Made by a program: the position numbers and the translations under genes. Under the pieces are notes generated by a model, which was not told where the DNA came from, did not search any database, and worked only from the letters and a program-made list of their open reading frames with translations. This document shows positions 15,372 through 23,603 of a stretch of DNA of 64,000 bases, piece after piece. Every line of letters begins with the position of its first letter. Within the stretch, counting starts at the first letter, position 1. This DNA comes from Paractinoplanes rishiriensis (lineage in GTDB: Bacteria > Actinomycetota > Actinomycetes > Mycobacteriales > Micromonosporaceae), in contig NZ_BOMV01000076.1 of the NCBI RefSeq assembly GCF_016862375.1, positions 120,522-184,521 on the forward strand. The letters run 5' to 3'.

Positions 15372-16730
15372 ATGACCCACAAATCCCGTCTCCGTGGGGC
15401 GATGGCCGTCCTCGCCGCGGTCGCCCTCACCGCGTCGCTCAGCGCCGTCACCGCTCAGCCCGCCGCCGCCGACGACGTCTCTCTGGCCCGCGTGGCCAAC
15501 CCGTTCGCGGGCGGCCGGGCCTACGTCAACGAGGACTGGGCCGCGCGAGCCCGGTCGAGCGGCGGCGGCGCCATCGCCGGCCAGGCCACCTTCGTGTGGA
15601 TGGACCGGATCGCCGCGATCGCCGGCACCACCTCCGGCCGCGGCCTCAAGGCACACCTCGACGCTGCCGTCGCGCAGGGCGCCACCGTGTTCCAGATGGT
15701 CACCTACAACCTGCCCGGCCGGGACTGCGCCGCGCTGGCGTCCAACGGTGAGCTGTCGCTCAGTGATCTGCCCCGGTACAAGACCGAGTTCATCGACGCG
15801 ATCGCGGCGATCCTGCGTCAGCCGGCGTACGCCAACATGCGGATCGTGAACGTCGTCGAGATCGACTCGCTACCCAACCTGATCACCAACGTCGGCTCCC
15901 GGCCGACCGCCCAGGGCACCACCTGCGACCAGGCGCTGTCCAGCGGCGTCTACCGCGACGGGGTGGCGTACGCGCTGGGCACGCTCGGCGCGATCCCGAA
16001 CGTGTACAACTACGTCGACATCGGCCACCACGGCTGGCTCGGCTGGACCGACAACTTCCAGCCGTTCGCCACCCTGATGGGCCAGGTCGTCCGCACCGCA
16101 CCGGCCACACCGGAGTCCCTGCACGGGTTCGCCTCCAACGTGGCCAACTACGGCGCCCTCAACGAGCCGTATTTCACGGTCAGCGACACGGTCGGCGGCC
16201 AGAAGATCCGCGAGGTGGCCGGCGGCTGGATCGACTGGAACAACTACATCGACGAGGTGTCCTTCGTACGGGCCTACAAGCCGGTTCTGGAATCGGCGAT
16301 CGGCCACACGGTCAGCATGGTCATCGACACCTCCCGCAACGGCTGGGGCGGTTCCGGCCGGCCCACCGCGCGCAGCACCTCCACCGACCCGATCACCTAC
16401 ATGAACCAGTCCCGCATCGACAAGCGGATCCACCTCGGCAACTGGTGCAACCAGTCCGGTGCCGGCATCGGTGAGCGCCCGCGCTCCGCGCCGACCACCG
16501 GGGTGGACGCGTACGTGTGGGTGAAGCCCCCGGGCGAGTCGGACGGCTCGAGCACGGCCATCCCGAACGACGAGGGCAAGGGCTTCGACCGGATGTGCGA
16601 CCCGACGTACACCGGCAACCCGCGTAACGCCAACAACATGTCCGGTGCGCTGTCCGGTTCGCCGGTCTCCGGGCACTGGTTCGAGGCCCAGTTCCGGCAG
16701 CTGATCCAGAACGCCTACCCGGCGCTGTAG
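15372..16730 (+). CDS. Secreted GH6 cellobiohydrolase/endoglucanase
   Basis: ATG 15372 follows AAGGAG by 5 bases and starts a signal peptide (RGAMAVLAAVALTASLSAV, cleaved near AAADD). The rest of the 452 residues is one GH6 catalytic domain with its signatures: VVEIDSLPNL, YVDIGHHGWLGW, the loop MVIDTSRNGWGG, and WVKPPGESDG with conserved acid residues. GH6 enzymes invert the anomeric centre and release cellobiose from non-reducing ends. There is no carbohydrate-binding module, unlike many relatives. The long loops around the tunnel suggest an exo-acting enzyme. Expression is probably repressed by CebR through the box at 15213 and ends at the hairpin at 16740. Confidence 0.95.
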   Translation: MTHKSRLRGAMAVLAAVALTASLSAVTAQPAAADDVSLARVANPFAGGRAYVNEDWAARARSSGGGAIAGQATFVWMDRIAAIAGTTSGRGLKAHLDAAVAQGATVFQMVTYNLPGRDCAALASNGELSLSDLPRYKTEFIDAIAAILRQPAYANMRIVNVVEIDSLPNLITNVGSRPTAQGTTCDQALSSGVYRDGVAYALGTLGAIPNVYNYVDIGHHGWLGWTDNFQPFATLMGQVVRTAPATPESLHGFASNVANYGALNEPYFTVSDTVGGQKIREVAGGWIDWNNYIDEVSFVRAYKPVLESAIGHTVSMVIDTSRNGWGGSGRPTARSTSTDPITYMNQSRIDKRIHLGNWCNQSGAGIGERPRSAPTTGVDAYVWVKPPGESDGSSTAIPNDEGKGFDRMCDPTYTGNPRNANNMSGALSGSPVSGHWFEAQFRQLIQNAYPAL

Positions 16731-16739
16731 ATAAAGCGT

Positions 16740-16776
16740 CCGGTGCCGGGCCCGTTGGTGGCAGGCCCGGCACCGG
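16740..16776. terminator. Bidirectional hairpin terminator between GH6 gene and rox
   Basis: A perfect 13-base stem (CCGGTGCCGGGCC and complement) with an 11-base loop starts 9 bases after the GH6 stop and ends 4 bases before the stop of the convergent rox gene, so it can terminate both. Confidence 0.85.
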
Positions 16777-16780
16777 GCTC

Positions 16781-18217
16781 CTACTGTCTTCCCGAACTCT
16801 TTTCGCCGAACCATCGCGGCAGATGGTCGAGCAGTTCGTGCTGGTCGTCGCCCACCCACGCGACGTAGCCGTCCGGCCGCAGCAGCACGGCCGGCACGTC
16901 CAGGTCCTCGCTGACGTCGGCGACGTGGTCGACCCGATCGGCCCATCCGCGCACCGACAGCCGTCCGGTCTGGTCGAGCAGCAACCCGCGACCGCCGTGC
17001 ATCAACTCGTACAGGCGCCCGCGTTTGAGCCGGACGTCCGGGAGGCGCCGGCCCAGCAACTCGTGGCCGTCGCCCACGTCGTACCGGATCGAAGTGGCAA
17101 TGATTTTCTCGGTCAGGAACCGGTTGACCTCGGCAAAATCCATCAATTCCGAAACCAGGCGCCGTACGGCTTGAGCGCCCGCGTCGGTCGACATGAGCAC
17201 CCCCTGCGCGCGGGTGTTGTCCAGCACCGCGGCGGCCACCGGGTGCCGCTCGGTGTGGTACGTGTCCAGCAGCCCCGCCGGCGCCCACCCGTTGACCTGC
17301 GCGGCCAGCTTCCAGCCCAGGTTGAACGCGTCCTGCAGGCCGAGGTTGAGCCCCTGGCCACCCATCGGCGGGTGGATGTGCGCGGCGTCGCCGGCCAGGA
17401 ACACCCGCCCGGTCCGATAGCGCTCGGCCTGCCGGGTGGCGTCCCCGAACCGGGAGAGCCAGCGCGGCGAGTGCACCCCGAAATCGGTGCCCGCGTACGC
17501 CGTGAGCTGGGTCCGGAACTCGTCGATCGTCGGCGTCGTAGACCGGTCCTCGACGACTCCCGCGGCCGGCACCACCACCCGGTAGACGCCGTTCCCGACC
17601 GGCCCCAGCCCGAAGTGCAGCAGCGTCTTGCGCACCTCGGCCACGACGGCCGCCACGGTCTCGAGCGGCGCGGTCGCCGCCATCTCGCCGAGCAGCGTGT
17701 CCTTCCGGCTGGGCTCGCCCGGGAAGGCGACCCCGAGCAGCTTGCGCACGGTGCTGCGGCCGCCGTCGCAGCCGACCAGGTAGCGCGCCCGCAACCGCTC
17801 ACCGCCGGCCAACTCGACGGTCACGCCGTCGTCGTCCTGGCTGAGCCCGGTCACCTCGGCACCGCGCCGGATCTCGGCGCCGGCCGCGGTGGCGTGCTCC
17901 TCCAGCAGCCGGTCGGTGCTGGTCTGCGGGATGCCCAGGACGTAGCCGTGCGCGGTGTCCAGCCCCTCCGGCGCCGGTTTCGGAATGCCGGCGAAGAAGC
18001 CGGCTAGCGGATACTTCTGCCCGGCCGCGAGAAACCGCTCCAGCAGCCCGCGCTGACCGAGCACCTCGATGCTGCGCACATGCAGCCCGAGCGCCCGCAC
18101 AAAAGCCGTCGGCACGGTCTCCTTCTCCAGCACCACCACGCGGACACCGTGCAGCCGCAACTCGGCCGCCAGCATCAGCCCGGTGGGCCCACCCCCGGCA
18201 ACAATGACATCGATCAT
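16781..18217 (-). CDS. rox: Rifampin monooxygenase (Rox)
   Basis: This 478-residue class A flavin monooxygenase has the FAD motif VIVAGGGPTGLMLAAELRLHG at the N-terminus, the mid-protein NADPH/FAD motif CDGGRS and the second FAD motif RVFLAGDAAHIHPPMGGQGLN. Alignment from memory to Nocardia farcinica and Streptomyces Rox is close throughout, including GTDFGVHSPRWLSRFGDATR and the C-terminal LRPDGYVAWVG..., which ends with LPRWFG. Rox hydroxylates rifamycins at the naphthyl ring and linearises the macrolactam, destroying the drug. A 19-base rifamycin-associated element lies 63 bases upstream, which supports both function and rifamycin induction. Confidence 0.9.
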   Translation of the reverse strand: MIDVIVAGGGPTGLMLAAELRLHGVRVVVLEKETVPTAFVRALGLHVRSIEVLGQRGLLERFLAAGQKYPLAGFFAGIPKPAPEGLDTAHGYVLGIPQTSTDRLLEEHATAAGAEIRRGAEVTGLSQDDDGVTVELAGGERLRARYLVGCDGGRSTVRKLLGVAFPGEPSRKDTLLGEMAATAPLETVAAVVAEVRKTLLHFGLGPVGNGVYRVVVPAAGVVEDRSTTPTIDEFRTQLTAYAGTDFGVHSPRWLSRFGDATRQAERYRTGRVFLAGDAAHIHPPMGGQGLNLGLQDAFNLGWKLAAQVNGWAPAGLLDTYHTERHPVAAAVLDNTRAQGVLMSTDAGAQAVRRLVSELMDFAEVNRFLTEKIIATSIRYDVGDGHELLGRRLPDVRLKRGRLYELMHGGRGLLLDQTGRLSVRGWADRVDHVADVSEDLDVPAVLLRPDGYVAWVGDDQHELLDHLPRWFGEKSSGRQ

Positions 18218-18279
18218 GAAACCCCATCCCCCATTTCCGCAGGTCCCGGCTTCGACCGAGCGATTCTGCAGGACGGTGT

Positions 18280-18298
18280 GGGTCTTGCCGCAAGGCCC
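18280..18298 (-). promoter_or_regulatory. Rifamycin-associated element (RAE) upstream of rox
   Basis: On the minus strand the 19 bases read GGGCCTTGCGGCAAGACCC, an inverted repeat around a central G with one mismatch. This matches the known RAE, the conserved 19 bp dyad found before rifamycin resistance genes (rph, rgt, arr, rox, helR) in actinomycetes and needed for rifamycin-induced expression. Confidence 0.8.
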
Positions 18299-18350
18299 GG
18301 GGTGCGATATACGTTGAGAGTGGCAGGGAATGCGTTGACTTTCCTGCCTT

Positions 18351-18404
18351 TATCTTTTCCGGCGTCTCTTTTCCGGCGTCTCTTTCCGGCGTCTCTTTCC
18401 GGCG
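18351..18404. repeat. Four tandem 13-14 base repeats before the AraC gene
   Basis: The unit TCTCTTTCCGGCG (with one extra T in the first two copies and TATC at the start of the first) repeats four times between rox and the AraC-type gene. It ends 31 bases before the assigned GTG. Copy-number change here could alter the promoter or 5' leader of that gene. Confidence 0.85.
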
Positions 18405-18435
18405 CCGCCATCGACGTCCGGCTCGGGGTTGAGGG

Positions 18436-19323
18436 GTGGGCCGGGCCCGAGGGGACATCTTCGAGCCTGGCCAGCGCCACGGCGGCCCGGTCGGCATCCG
18501 GCTGAGCACCGCCGGTGCCGGCCCGATCCGCGTCGACCGGGCGACCGTCCACTTCGACCTCGATGCCGACGTGGCTCCGGCCGGCACGCTGGTCTTCGGC
18601 CGGGTCCACATCGGATCGGTGGGCTTCCGCACCGACCGGCGGGAAAACTGGTACGGCGCGGGCGACGATTACCTCGCCTGCCGGCCGGGCCGGGCGCGCA
18701 CCGCCATGGTCCGAGCCGGCGACCACGAGCAGGTCGTCCTCGACGTCGAGGCGATCACCAGCGTGGCCGGCGCCGACCAGGTCCGGTTCACCGGATACCA
18801 GCCGGTCTCCGCCGGCCTCGGCGAAGGATGGAACACCACCTGTACCTATGTCCGCGATACGGTGCTCACCGCCCCGAACATCGCCGCCCAGCCGTTGCTC
18901 ATCGGCAACGCGGCCCGGCTGCTGGCGGCCATGGCCCTGACCGTCTTCCCCAACGACGCGCTCGTCGATCCGCCCGCCGAGCACCGCCACGACGCGCATC
19001 CGGCCGGCCTGCGCCGGGCCGTCGCGTTCATCGACGAGAACGCGCACCGGGACGTCGGCCCCGCCGAGATCGCCGCCGCCGCATACGTCACGGTCCGCGC
19101 GCTGCAACTCGCGTTCCGCCGCCATCTGGGCACGACCCCGACCGGATATCTGCGCCGGGTGCGGCTCGAGCACGTCCGCCGCCAGTTGCTCAGTGCCGAC
19201 CCGGCAACCGCGACCATCGCCGAGATCGCGGCCCGGTGGGGATTCGCCAACCACAGCCGGTTCACCGCGGTCTACCGCACCGCGTACGGCGAACGGCCGT
19301 CCCAGTCGCTGCGCCATCAGTAG
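18436..19323 (+). CDS. AraC family transcriptional regulator
   Basis: A 295-residue regulator with an AraC ligand-binding-like domain (about 20-180; DVAPAGTLVFGRVHIGSV and RENWYGAGDDYLACRPG) and a C-terminal double helix-turn-helix (about 200-293; VGPAEIAAAAYVTVRALQLAFRRHLGTTP then IAEIAARWGFANHSRFTAVYRTAYG). Relatives usually carry an extra 20-40 residues at the N-terminus; here the frame enters directly at the first strands, and the GTG start lies just after a tandem repeat. The 5' end may therefore be trimmed or the true start unclear. It diverges from rox and overlaps the convergent monooxygenase gene by 7 bases. The target is unknown. Confidence 0.8.
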   Translation: MGRARGDIFEPGQRHGGPVGIRLSTAGAGPIRVDRATVHFDLDADVAPAGTLVFGRVHIGSVGFRTDRRENWYGAGDDYLACRPGRARTAMVRAGDHEQVVLDVEAITSVAGADQVRFTGYQPVSAGLGEGWNTTCTYVRDTVLTAPNIAAQPLLIGNAARLLAAMALTVFPNDALVDPPAEHRHDAHPAGLRRAVAFIDENAHRDVGPAEIAAAAYVTVRALQLAFRRHLGTTPTGYLRRVRLEHVRRQLLSADPATATIAEIAARWGFANHSRFTAVYRTAYGERPSQSLRHQ

Positions 19324-20456
19324 GCACGGCCGGCGTCCGGTACCTGCCAGTCGAGCACCGGCGCGAGCGCGTTGAGCAGGCTCGACGAGGGGGTCAGGCG
19401 CAGTGCGAGGTTGCGCAGTGCGGGGAGGGCGCGCATCTGCGCCAGGGCGCCGATGCGGCGCGACCGCCGGCTGATCATCTGGGTGCGGGGCCTCCGCATA
19501 TGGTCGTACGCGACCAGGGCCGCCGGCACGTCGGGGTGGGCGTCCAGGACGGTCACCAGGGTGATCGCGTCCTCGAGTGCCTGGTTGGCGCCCTGGCCCA
19601 GATTGGGCGTCATGGCGTGGGCGGCGTCGCCGAGCAGCGCGACCCGGCCGGACACGAACGAGGGCAGTGCCGGCATCTCGTAGATGTCGTGCCGCAGCAC
19701 CGACCCGGGCGAGGCGGCATCCAGCAGCCGCGGGATCGGGTCGTGCCAGCCACCGAAGCGCCGGCGCAGTTCGGCCAGTTCACCGTCCGTGCTGCGGCCA
19801 CCCGCGGCGAGACCGGCCACCCCGAAGAGGTACGCGCGTCCGCCCGGCAGCGGGCTGATCCCGAACCGTTCGCCGCGGCCCCAGGTCTCCCCGCCGGCTG
19901 CCAGGGGGCCGCTGTCGACCACCAGGCGCCAGGCGGTGTATCCGGCGTAGCGAGGCTCGGGGGAGCGCGGCCAGACCGCCCGGCGCACCGTGCTGCGGAT
20001 GCCGTCGGCCCCGATCAGCAGGTCGGCCTCGGTCACTCCGCCGGTGTGCTCGACCCGCACCCGCGGCCCGCTGAGGTCGACGCCGGTGACCTCGGTCCCC
20101 GGCCGCAGCCCCGGCGCGGCCCGGTGCAGGATCTCCAGGAACTCGGCCCGGTGGATCATCACGACCGGCCCGTAGCGCTGTTCCATCGCGGCGGTGTCGG
20201 TGTGCGACAGCCAGCGGCCGTCCAGGTCGCGGATGCCGCCCTGGATGTCGTGCAGCGCGTGCACCCGCACCTGGTCGCCGAGGCCGAGCGCGTCCAGGGC
20301 CCGCATCCCGTTCGGCCACAGCGACAGGCCGGCACCCACCTCACCGAACGCCGGCGCCTTCTCCAGCACCTCGACCCGCCACCCCCGGGCCCCGAGCCCG
20401 GCGGCCACCGCGAGCCCACCGATGCCGCCACCCGCCACGACCGCCACCCGCTCCAT
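19317..20456 (-). CDS. FAD-dependent monooxygenase (PHBH-like), TetR-controlled
   Basis: The 379-residue protein starts at ATG 20456 (AGAGGGG 6 bases upstream). It has the class A flavin monooxygenase motifs: VAVVAGGGIGGLAVAAGLGA (FAD), LIGADGIRSTVR (DG motif) and VALLGDAAHAMTPNLGQGANQALEDA (second FAD motif). Lineage relatives include TetX-like and salicylate-hydroxylase-like enzymes; the substrate is unknown. It diverges from a tetR gene across a 70-base region with two matching operators, so it is likely an inducible detoxification or catabolic enzyme. Confidence 0.88.
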   Translation of the reverse strand: MERVAVVAGGGIGGLAVAAGLGARGWRVEVLEKAPAFGEVGAGLSLWPNGMRALDALGLGDQVRVHALHDIQGGIRDLDGRWLSHTDTAAMEQRYGPVVMIHRAEFLEILHRAAPGLRPGTEVTGVDLSGPRVRVEHTGGVTEADLLIGADGIRSTVRRAVWPRSPEPRYAGYTAWRLVVDSGPLAAGGETWGRGERFGISPLPGGRAYLFGVAGLAAGGRSTDGELAELRRRFGGWHDPIPRLLDAASPGSVLRHDIYEMPALPSFVSGRVALLGDAAHAMTPNLGQGANQALEDAITLVTVLDAHPDVPAALVAYDHMRRPRTQMISRRSRRIGALAQMRALPALRNLALRLTPSSSLLNALAPVLDWQVPDAGRAY

Positions 20457-20467
20457 CGCCAACCCCT

Positions 20468-20479
20468 CTACATCTGTAG
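20468..20479. promoter_or_regulatory. TetR operator 1 (CTACATCTGTAG)
   Basis: Perfect 5-base arms CTACA/TGTAG. It lies 11 bases upstream of the monooxygenase start codon and would block its leader. It shares its half-site with operator 2, and the centres are 25 bases apart. Confidence 0.65.
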
Positions 20480-20490
20480 TGACGAGCTCA

Positions 20491-20506
20491 CTCTACACTT
20501 GTAGAG
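20491..20506. promoter_or_regulatory. TetR operator 2 (CTCTACACTTGTAGAG)
   Basis: A perfect 16-base dyad with 7-base arms, 20 bases upstream of the tetR start. Together with operator 1 it lets one repressor control both divergent genes. Confidence 0.75.
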
Positions 20507-20526
20507 ACTCGATTGGAGGAGGGAAA

Positions 20527-21105
20527 GTGACCGACACCACTGCGACCCGGCGCCAGCTGATCGCGGACGCGGCCATCACGACGCTGGCCCGCGCCGGGAT
20601 GCGCGGGCTGACGCACCGGGCGGTCGACCAGACGGCGGGCTTACCGGAGGGTTCCTGTTCGTACTATTTCCGGACCCGTCAGGCGTTGTTGCAGGCGACG
20701 CTGGAGCGCCTGATCGAGGTCGACTCGGCCGACCTGCCACCGGGCACAGCACTCGTCGAAGGCGGAGTGGCGGAGGTGGCGCGGGCGGCTGCGGGCGTGG
20801 TCCGGTACTGGACCTCGGCGGCGGCGGGGGAGCGGATGGTTGCCCGGTATGAGCTCATGTTGGAGGCCAGCCGTCGGCCCGAGCTGCACGAGGTGCTGGG
20901 CCGGGCGCGGGAGCACTACCACCGGATGGCCGAGGTGACCCTGACGGCGGCGGGGACCAGTGACCCGGCAGGGCAGGCTCAACTGTTCATCGCCTGTCTC
21001 GACGGGCTGGTCTTCCGGCACCTGACCGGGGCGGATCCGATCGGCGACGGGGTGGCGGAGTTGATGCTCGACCTGCTGACCGGAATGCGGCGGCGCCGGG
21101 AGTGA
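20527..21105 (+). CDS. TetR family transcriptional regulator
   Basis: GTG 20527 follows GAGGAGGG. The 192-residue protein has the TetR helix-turn-helix over about residues 8-52 (RQLIADAAITTLARAGMRGLT, AVDQTAGLPEGSCSYYFRTRQALLQAT) and an all-helical ligand domain of the TetR_C group (YELMLEASRRPELHEVL). The ligand is probably a substrate or inducer of the divergent flavin monooxygenase. Two dyads in the shared 70-base control region fit autorepression. Confidence 0.92.
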   Translation: MTDTTATRRQLIADAAITTLARAGMRGLTHRAVDQTAGLPEGSCSYYFRTRQALLQATLERLIEVDSADLPPGTALVEGGVAEVARAAAGVVRYWTSAAAGERMVARYELMLEASRRPELHEVLGRAREHYHRMAEVTLTAAGTSDPAGQAQLFIACLDGLVFRHLTGADPIGDGVAELMLDLLTGMRRRRE

Positions 21106-21181
21106 TCACTTTCGGGGAACTGGATCGGGGCCGCCGGCGACTATCCGGGCAGTCGGGGAACTAAACCACGGAGCGGAACGA

Positions 21182-21207
21182 CCTATACCAGGACGCTTAC
21201 GTATAGG
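21182..21207. promoter_or_regulatory. Inverted repeat CCTATAC-N12-GTATAGG covering the SD of the copper operon
   Basis: Perfect 7-base arms; the right arm includes the first part of the SD AGGAAG before the ATG at 21216. It could be a regulator site or a hairpin that masks the ribosome-binding site. Two copies of TCGGGGAACT at 21112-21121 and 21153-21162 lie upstream and recall the GGAAC -35 box of ECF sigma factors. Confidence 0.45.
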
Positions 21208-21215
21208 AAGTGACA

Positions 21216-21758
21216 ATGCAGACTTATGCCCGGCGCACCGTTGCGCTTGCCGTTCTGACCGCCGCACTCGCCGTTGCCGGATGTGCCGCCAGTGAGGGGG
21301 CGGCGGAGCCGGCGGCGGCCCCGGTTCCCACGTCGGCGGTGCCGGCGACGCTGACCGTCAAGGATCCCTGGGTCGAGGCGGCCGACAAGGGGATGACCGC
21401 GGCGTTCGGGACGGTGGTCAACGGGACCGGCAAGGACGTGACCGTCGTCAAGGTGTCGTCGCCCCTCTCGCCGGTCGAGTTGCACGAGATGGCCATGGAG
21501 GACGGCGAAATGCTGATGCGGGAGAAGACGGGCGGGTTCGCGATCAAGGCGGGCGGCAGCCACCAGCTCGCGCCGGGCGGGGACCACCTGATGCTGATGG
21601 AGCCGTCGGCGCCGATCAAGCCGGGCGACGAGGTGTCGTTCACGCTGACCCTGGACGACGGGAGCACGGTTCCGTTCACCGCGGTGGCCAAGCCGTTCGC
21701 GGGGGCGGGGGAGAGCTACGCGCCGGGGCACGGTGCGCCGTCGATGGCGGGCATGTGA
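21216..21758 (+). CDS. PCu(A)C-type periplasmic/extracellular copper chaperone, lipoprotein
   Basis: The 180-residue product has a lipoprotein signal (LTAALAVAGC, Cys about residue 21) and a PCu(A)C beta domain from about residue 45 (DPWVEAADKGMTAAFGTVVNG). The copper ligands are visible: His and Met in VELHEMAMEDGEMLM and the H-x-x-x-M motif in GGDHLMLME. Such chaperones bring Cu(I) to cytochrome oxidase or other extracytoplasmic sites. It is first in a three-gene operon, overlapping the DyP gene by 4 bases (GTGA). Confidence 0.9.
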   Translation: MQTYARRTVALAVLTAALAVAGCAASEGAAEPAAAPVPTSAVPATLTVKDPWVEAADKGMTAAFGTVVNGTGKDVTVVKVSSPLSPVELHEMAMEDGEMLMREKTGGFAIKAGGSHQLAPGGDHLMLMEPSAPIKPGDEVSFTLTLDDGSTVPFTAVAKPFAGAGESYAPGHGAPSMAGM

Positions 21759-22963
21759 CGGTCAGCCGGCGGTCGGTGCTCACCGGCGGCGCGCTCGCGG
21801 GTGCGGGTGCGCTGGCCGGCGCGGCGGGGGCCACGGCCGCGATGGCGCAGCGGGCCGAACCGGTGCTGCCGGTGGTGGCGGACGCGCCGGAGCTGGGGTC
21901 GGTGGTGGTGCCGTTCCACGACGCGCGGCAGGCCGGTGTCACCACCGAGCCGCCGGCGCACGCGTCGTTCGTGGCGTTCACGCTGCCCGGGGGCACGGAT
22001 CGGCGCGCGCTGGGGCGGATGATGCGGTTGTTGTCCGACGACGCGGCGCGGCTGACCCGGGGTGAGCCGGCGTTGGGTGACACCGATGCGCACCTGGCGG
22101 TGCTGCCGGCCGGGTTGACGGTCACGTTCGGGTTCGGGCCGGGTTTCTACCGGGCCGCGGGTGTCACGGATCGCCGGGCTTCATCCGTACGGGATCTGCC
22201 GAGGTTTGGTGTTGATCGTCTGGAGCCTCGGTGGTCGGGCGGTGACCTGCTGCTCCAGATCTGCGCGGACGACCCGCTGACGGTCGCGCACGCGCAACGG
22301 ATGCTGATCAAGGATGCCCGGCCGTTCGCCGCGGTGCGGTGGGTGCAGATAGGGTTCCGGCGCAGCCCCGGCATGCACGCGCCGGGCTTCACGCAGCGCA
22401 ACGTGATGGGTCAGCTCGACGGCACCGCGAATCCGCAGGGTGAGGTCATGGACCGGGCGGTGTGGGTGACCGACGGGCCGCCGTGGCTGCGCGACAGCAC
22501 CACCCTGGTGCTGCGCCGGATCCGCGCCGAGATGGAAACGTGGGATTTGCTGAGCACCGCGGACAAGGAAAATGCCGTCGGGCGGCGGATGGACAGCGGG
22601 GCGCCGCTGTCCGGGGTCGATGAGCGCGACGAACCCGACTTCGCCAAGCTCGACGACTCCGGGCTGCCGGCGATGCCGGACTTCGCACACGTGACCCGGG
22701 CGCACGTCACGGATCCGGCGCTGAAGATCCTGCGCCGGCCGTACAACTACGACGGGGCGGCGAACGCGGCCGGGCATCCGGACAGCGGGCTGATCTTCGC
22801 CGCGTACCAGGCTGATATCGACCGGCAGTACCTGCCCATCCAGAAGCGACTCGCGGAGAGAGACTTGCTCAATGAATGGATCACACCGATCGGCTCGGCC
22901 GTCTTCGCCATTCCGCCCGGTTGCGCCCCGGGCGGCTGGATCGGCGAGCAGGTGATCGGATGA
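21755..22963 (+). CDS. Dye-decolourising (DyP) haem peroxidase, Tat-exported
   Basis: The 402-residue protein opens with SRRSVLTGG and an Ala/Gly core, a twin-arginine signal, so it is exported folded with haem. The DyP signature GQLDGTANP (GxxDG, catalytic Asp) and a downstream Arg-rich segment (STTLVLRRIRAEMETWD) are present, as is the C-terminal FAAYQADIDRQYLPIQKRL. It belongs to the EfeB/DyP-A group. Sitting between a PCu(A)C chaperone and CopC, with GTGA and ATGA overlaps on both sides, it is presumably part of extracellular copper handling or copper-dependent development rather than iron uptake. Confidence 0.92.
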   Translation: MTVSRRSVLTGGALAGAGALAGAAGATAAMAQRAEPVLPVVADAPELGSVVVPFHDARQAGVTTEPPAHASFVAFTLPGGTDRRALGRMMRLLSDDAARLTRGEPALGDTDAHLAVLPAGLTVTFGFGPGFYRAAGVTDRRASSVRDLPRFGVDRLEPRWSGGDLLLQICADDPLTVAHAQRMLIKDARPFAAVRWVQIGFRRSPGMHAPGFTQRNVMGQLDGTANPQGEVMDRAVWVTDGPPWLRDSTTLVLRRIRAEMETWDLLSTADKENAVGRRMDSGAPLSGVDERDEPDFAKLDDSGLPAMPDFAHVTRAHVTDPALKILRRPYNYDGAANAAGHPDSGLIFAAYQADIDRQYLPIQKRLAERDLLNEWITPIGSAVFAIPPGCAPGGWIGEQVIG

Positions 22964-23544
22964 GAAAGCTGCTGATCGCCCTCGCCGCCGGGCTGGCCGT
23001 GCTGCTGCCGGCCGCCCCCGCGCAGGCGCACAACGCGCTGGCCGAGGCGACCCCCAAGAAGGACGCCGTGCTCACCACCGCGCCGGCCGCGGTCAAGCTG
23101 CGGTTCCTGCAGAAGCTCAACCCGGACTACACCAAGATCGTGGTCTCGGACGCGGCGAAGCAGGCGCTCGCGGCCGAGGAGCCGAAGATCGACGGGAACA
23201 CGGTGACGCTGGCGCTGATGACGGCGCCGGGCAACGGCACCTTCACGGTGGCCTATCAGACCGTGTCGCTGGACGGACACGCGGTGAAGGGGTCGTACAA
23301 GTTCACGGTCGACGACCCCGAGGCTCCGGCCGTTTCGCCCAGCCTTTCGTCCGCGCCTTCGCCCAGCCTCTCGTCTGCGCCACCCCCGCCGGCGCCCACG
23401 GAGACCCCCGAGACCATTGCGGCCGAGCCCGTCGCCAGCGAGGGCGGCATGAGCACCCCGGTGCTGATCGCCCTGGCCGGGGCCGGAGCGGTGCTGGTGG
23501 CGGTGGCCGGCGGATTCTGGTGGCGGGGCCGCCGCCGAAGCTGA
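22960..23544 (+). CDS. CopC/YcnJ-like copper resistance protein
   Basis: The 194-residue product has a signal peptide cleaved before AHNALAEATPKKD, so the mature protein starts at or next to the His that binds Cu(II) in the CopC family. The beta-sandwich (about 27-125) ends with SLDGHAVKGSYKF, which carries the second conserved His. A Ser/Pro-rich linker is followed by a membrane helix (TPVLIALAGAGAVLVAVAGGFWW) and a basic tail, anchoring it to the cell surface. Start overlaps the DyP stop (ATGA). Confidence 0.9.
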   Translation: MRKLLIALAAGLAVLLPAAPAQAHNALAEATPKKDAVLTTAPAAVKLRFLQKLNPDYTKIVVSDAAKQALAAEEPKIDGNTVTLALMTAPGNGTFTVAYQTVSLDGHAVKGSYKFTVDDPEAPAVSPSLSSAPSPSLSSAPPPPAPTETPETIAAEPVASEGGMSTPVLIALAGAGAVLVAVAGGFWWRGRRRS

Positions 23545-23603
23545 CGCCGGAAACTGTCAGCAAGCCGCGCGAACAAAAGTGGGTGGCGGGCGGACCAACT
23601 GTT

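Noticed and set aside
16800..16815. Third CGAAAA/TTTTCG-like site
   Set aside because: CCGAACTCTTTTCG has a broken left arm and lies inside the rox coding sequence.
21733..22065. Gly/Arg-rich ORF within the DyP gene
   Set aside because: It lies in an alternative frame of the clearly conserved Tat-exported peroxidase.
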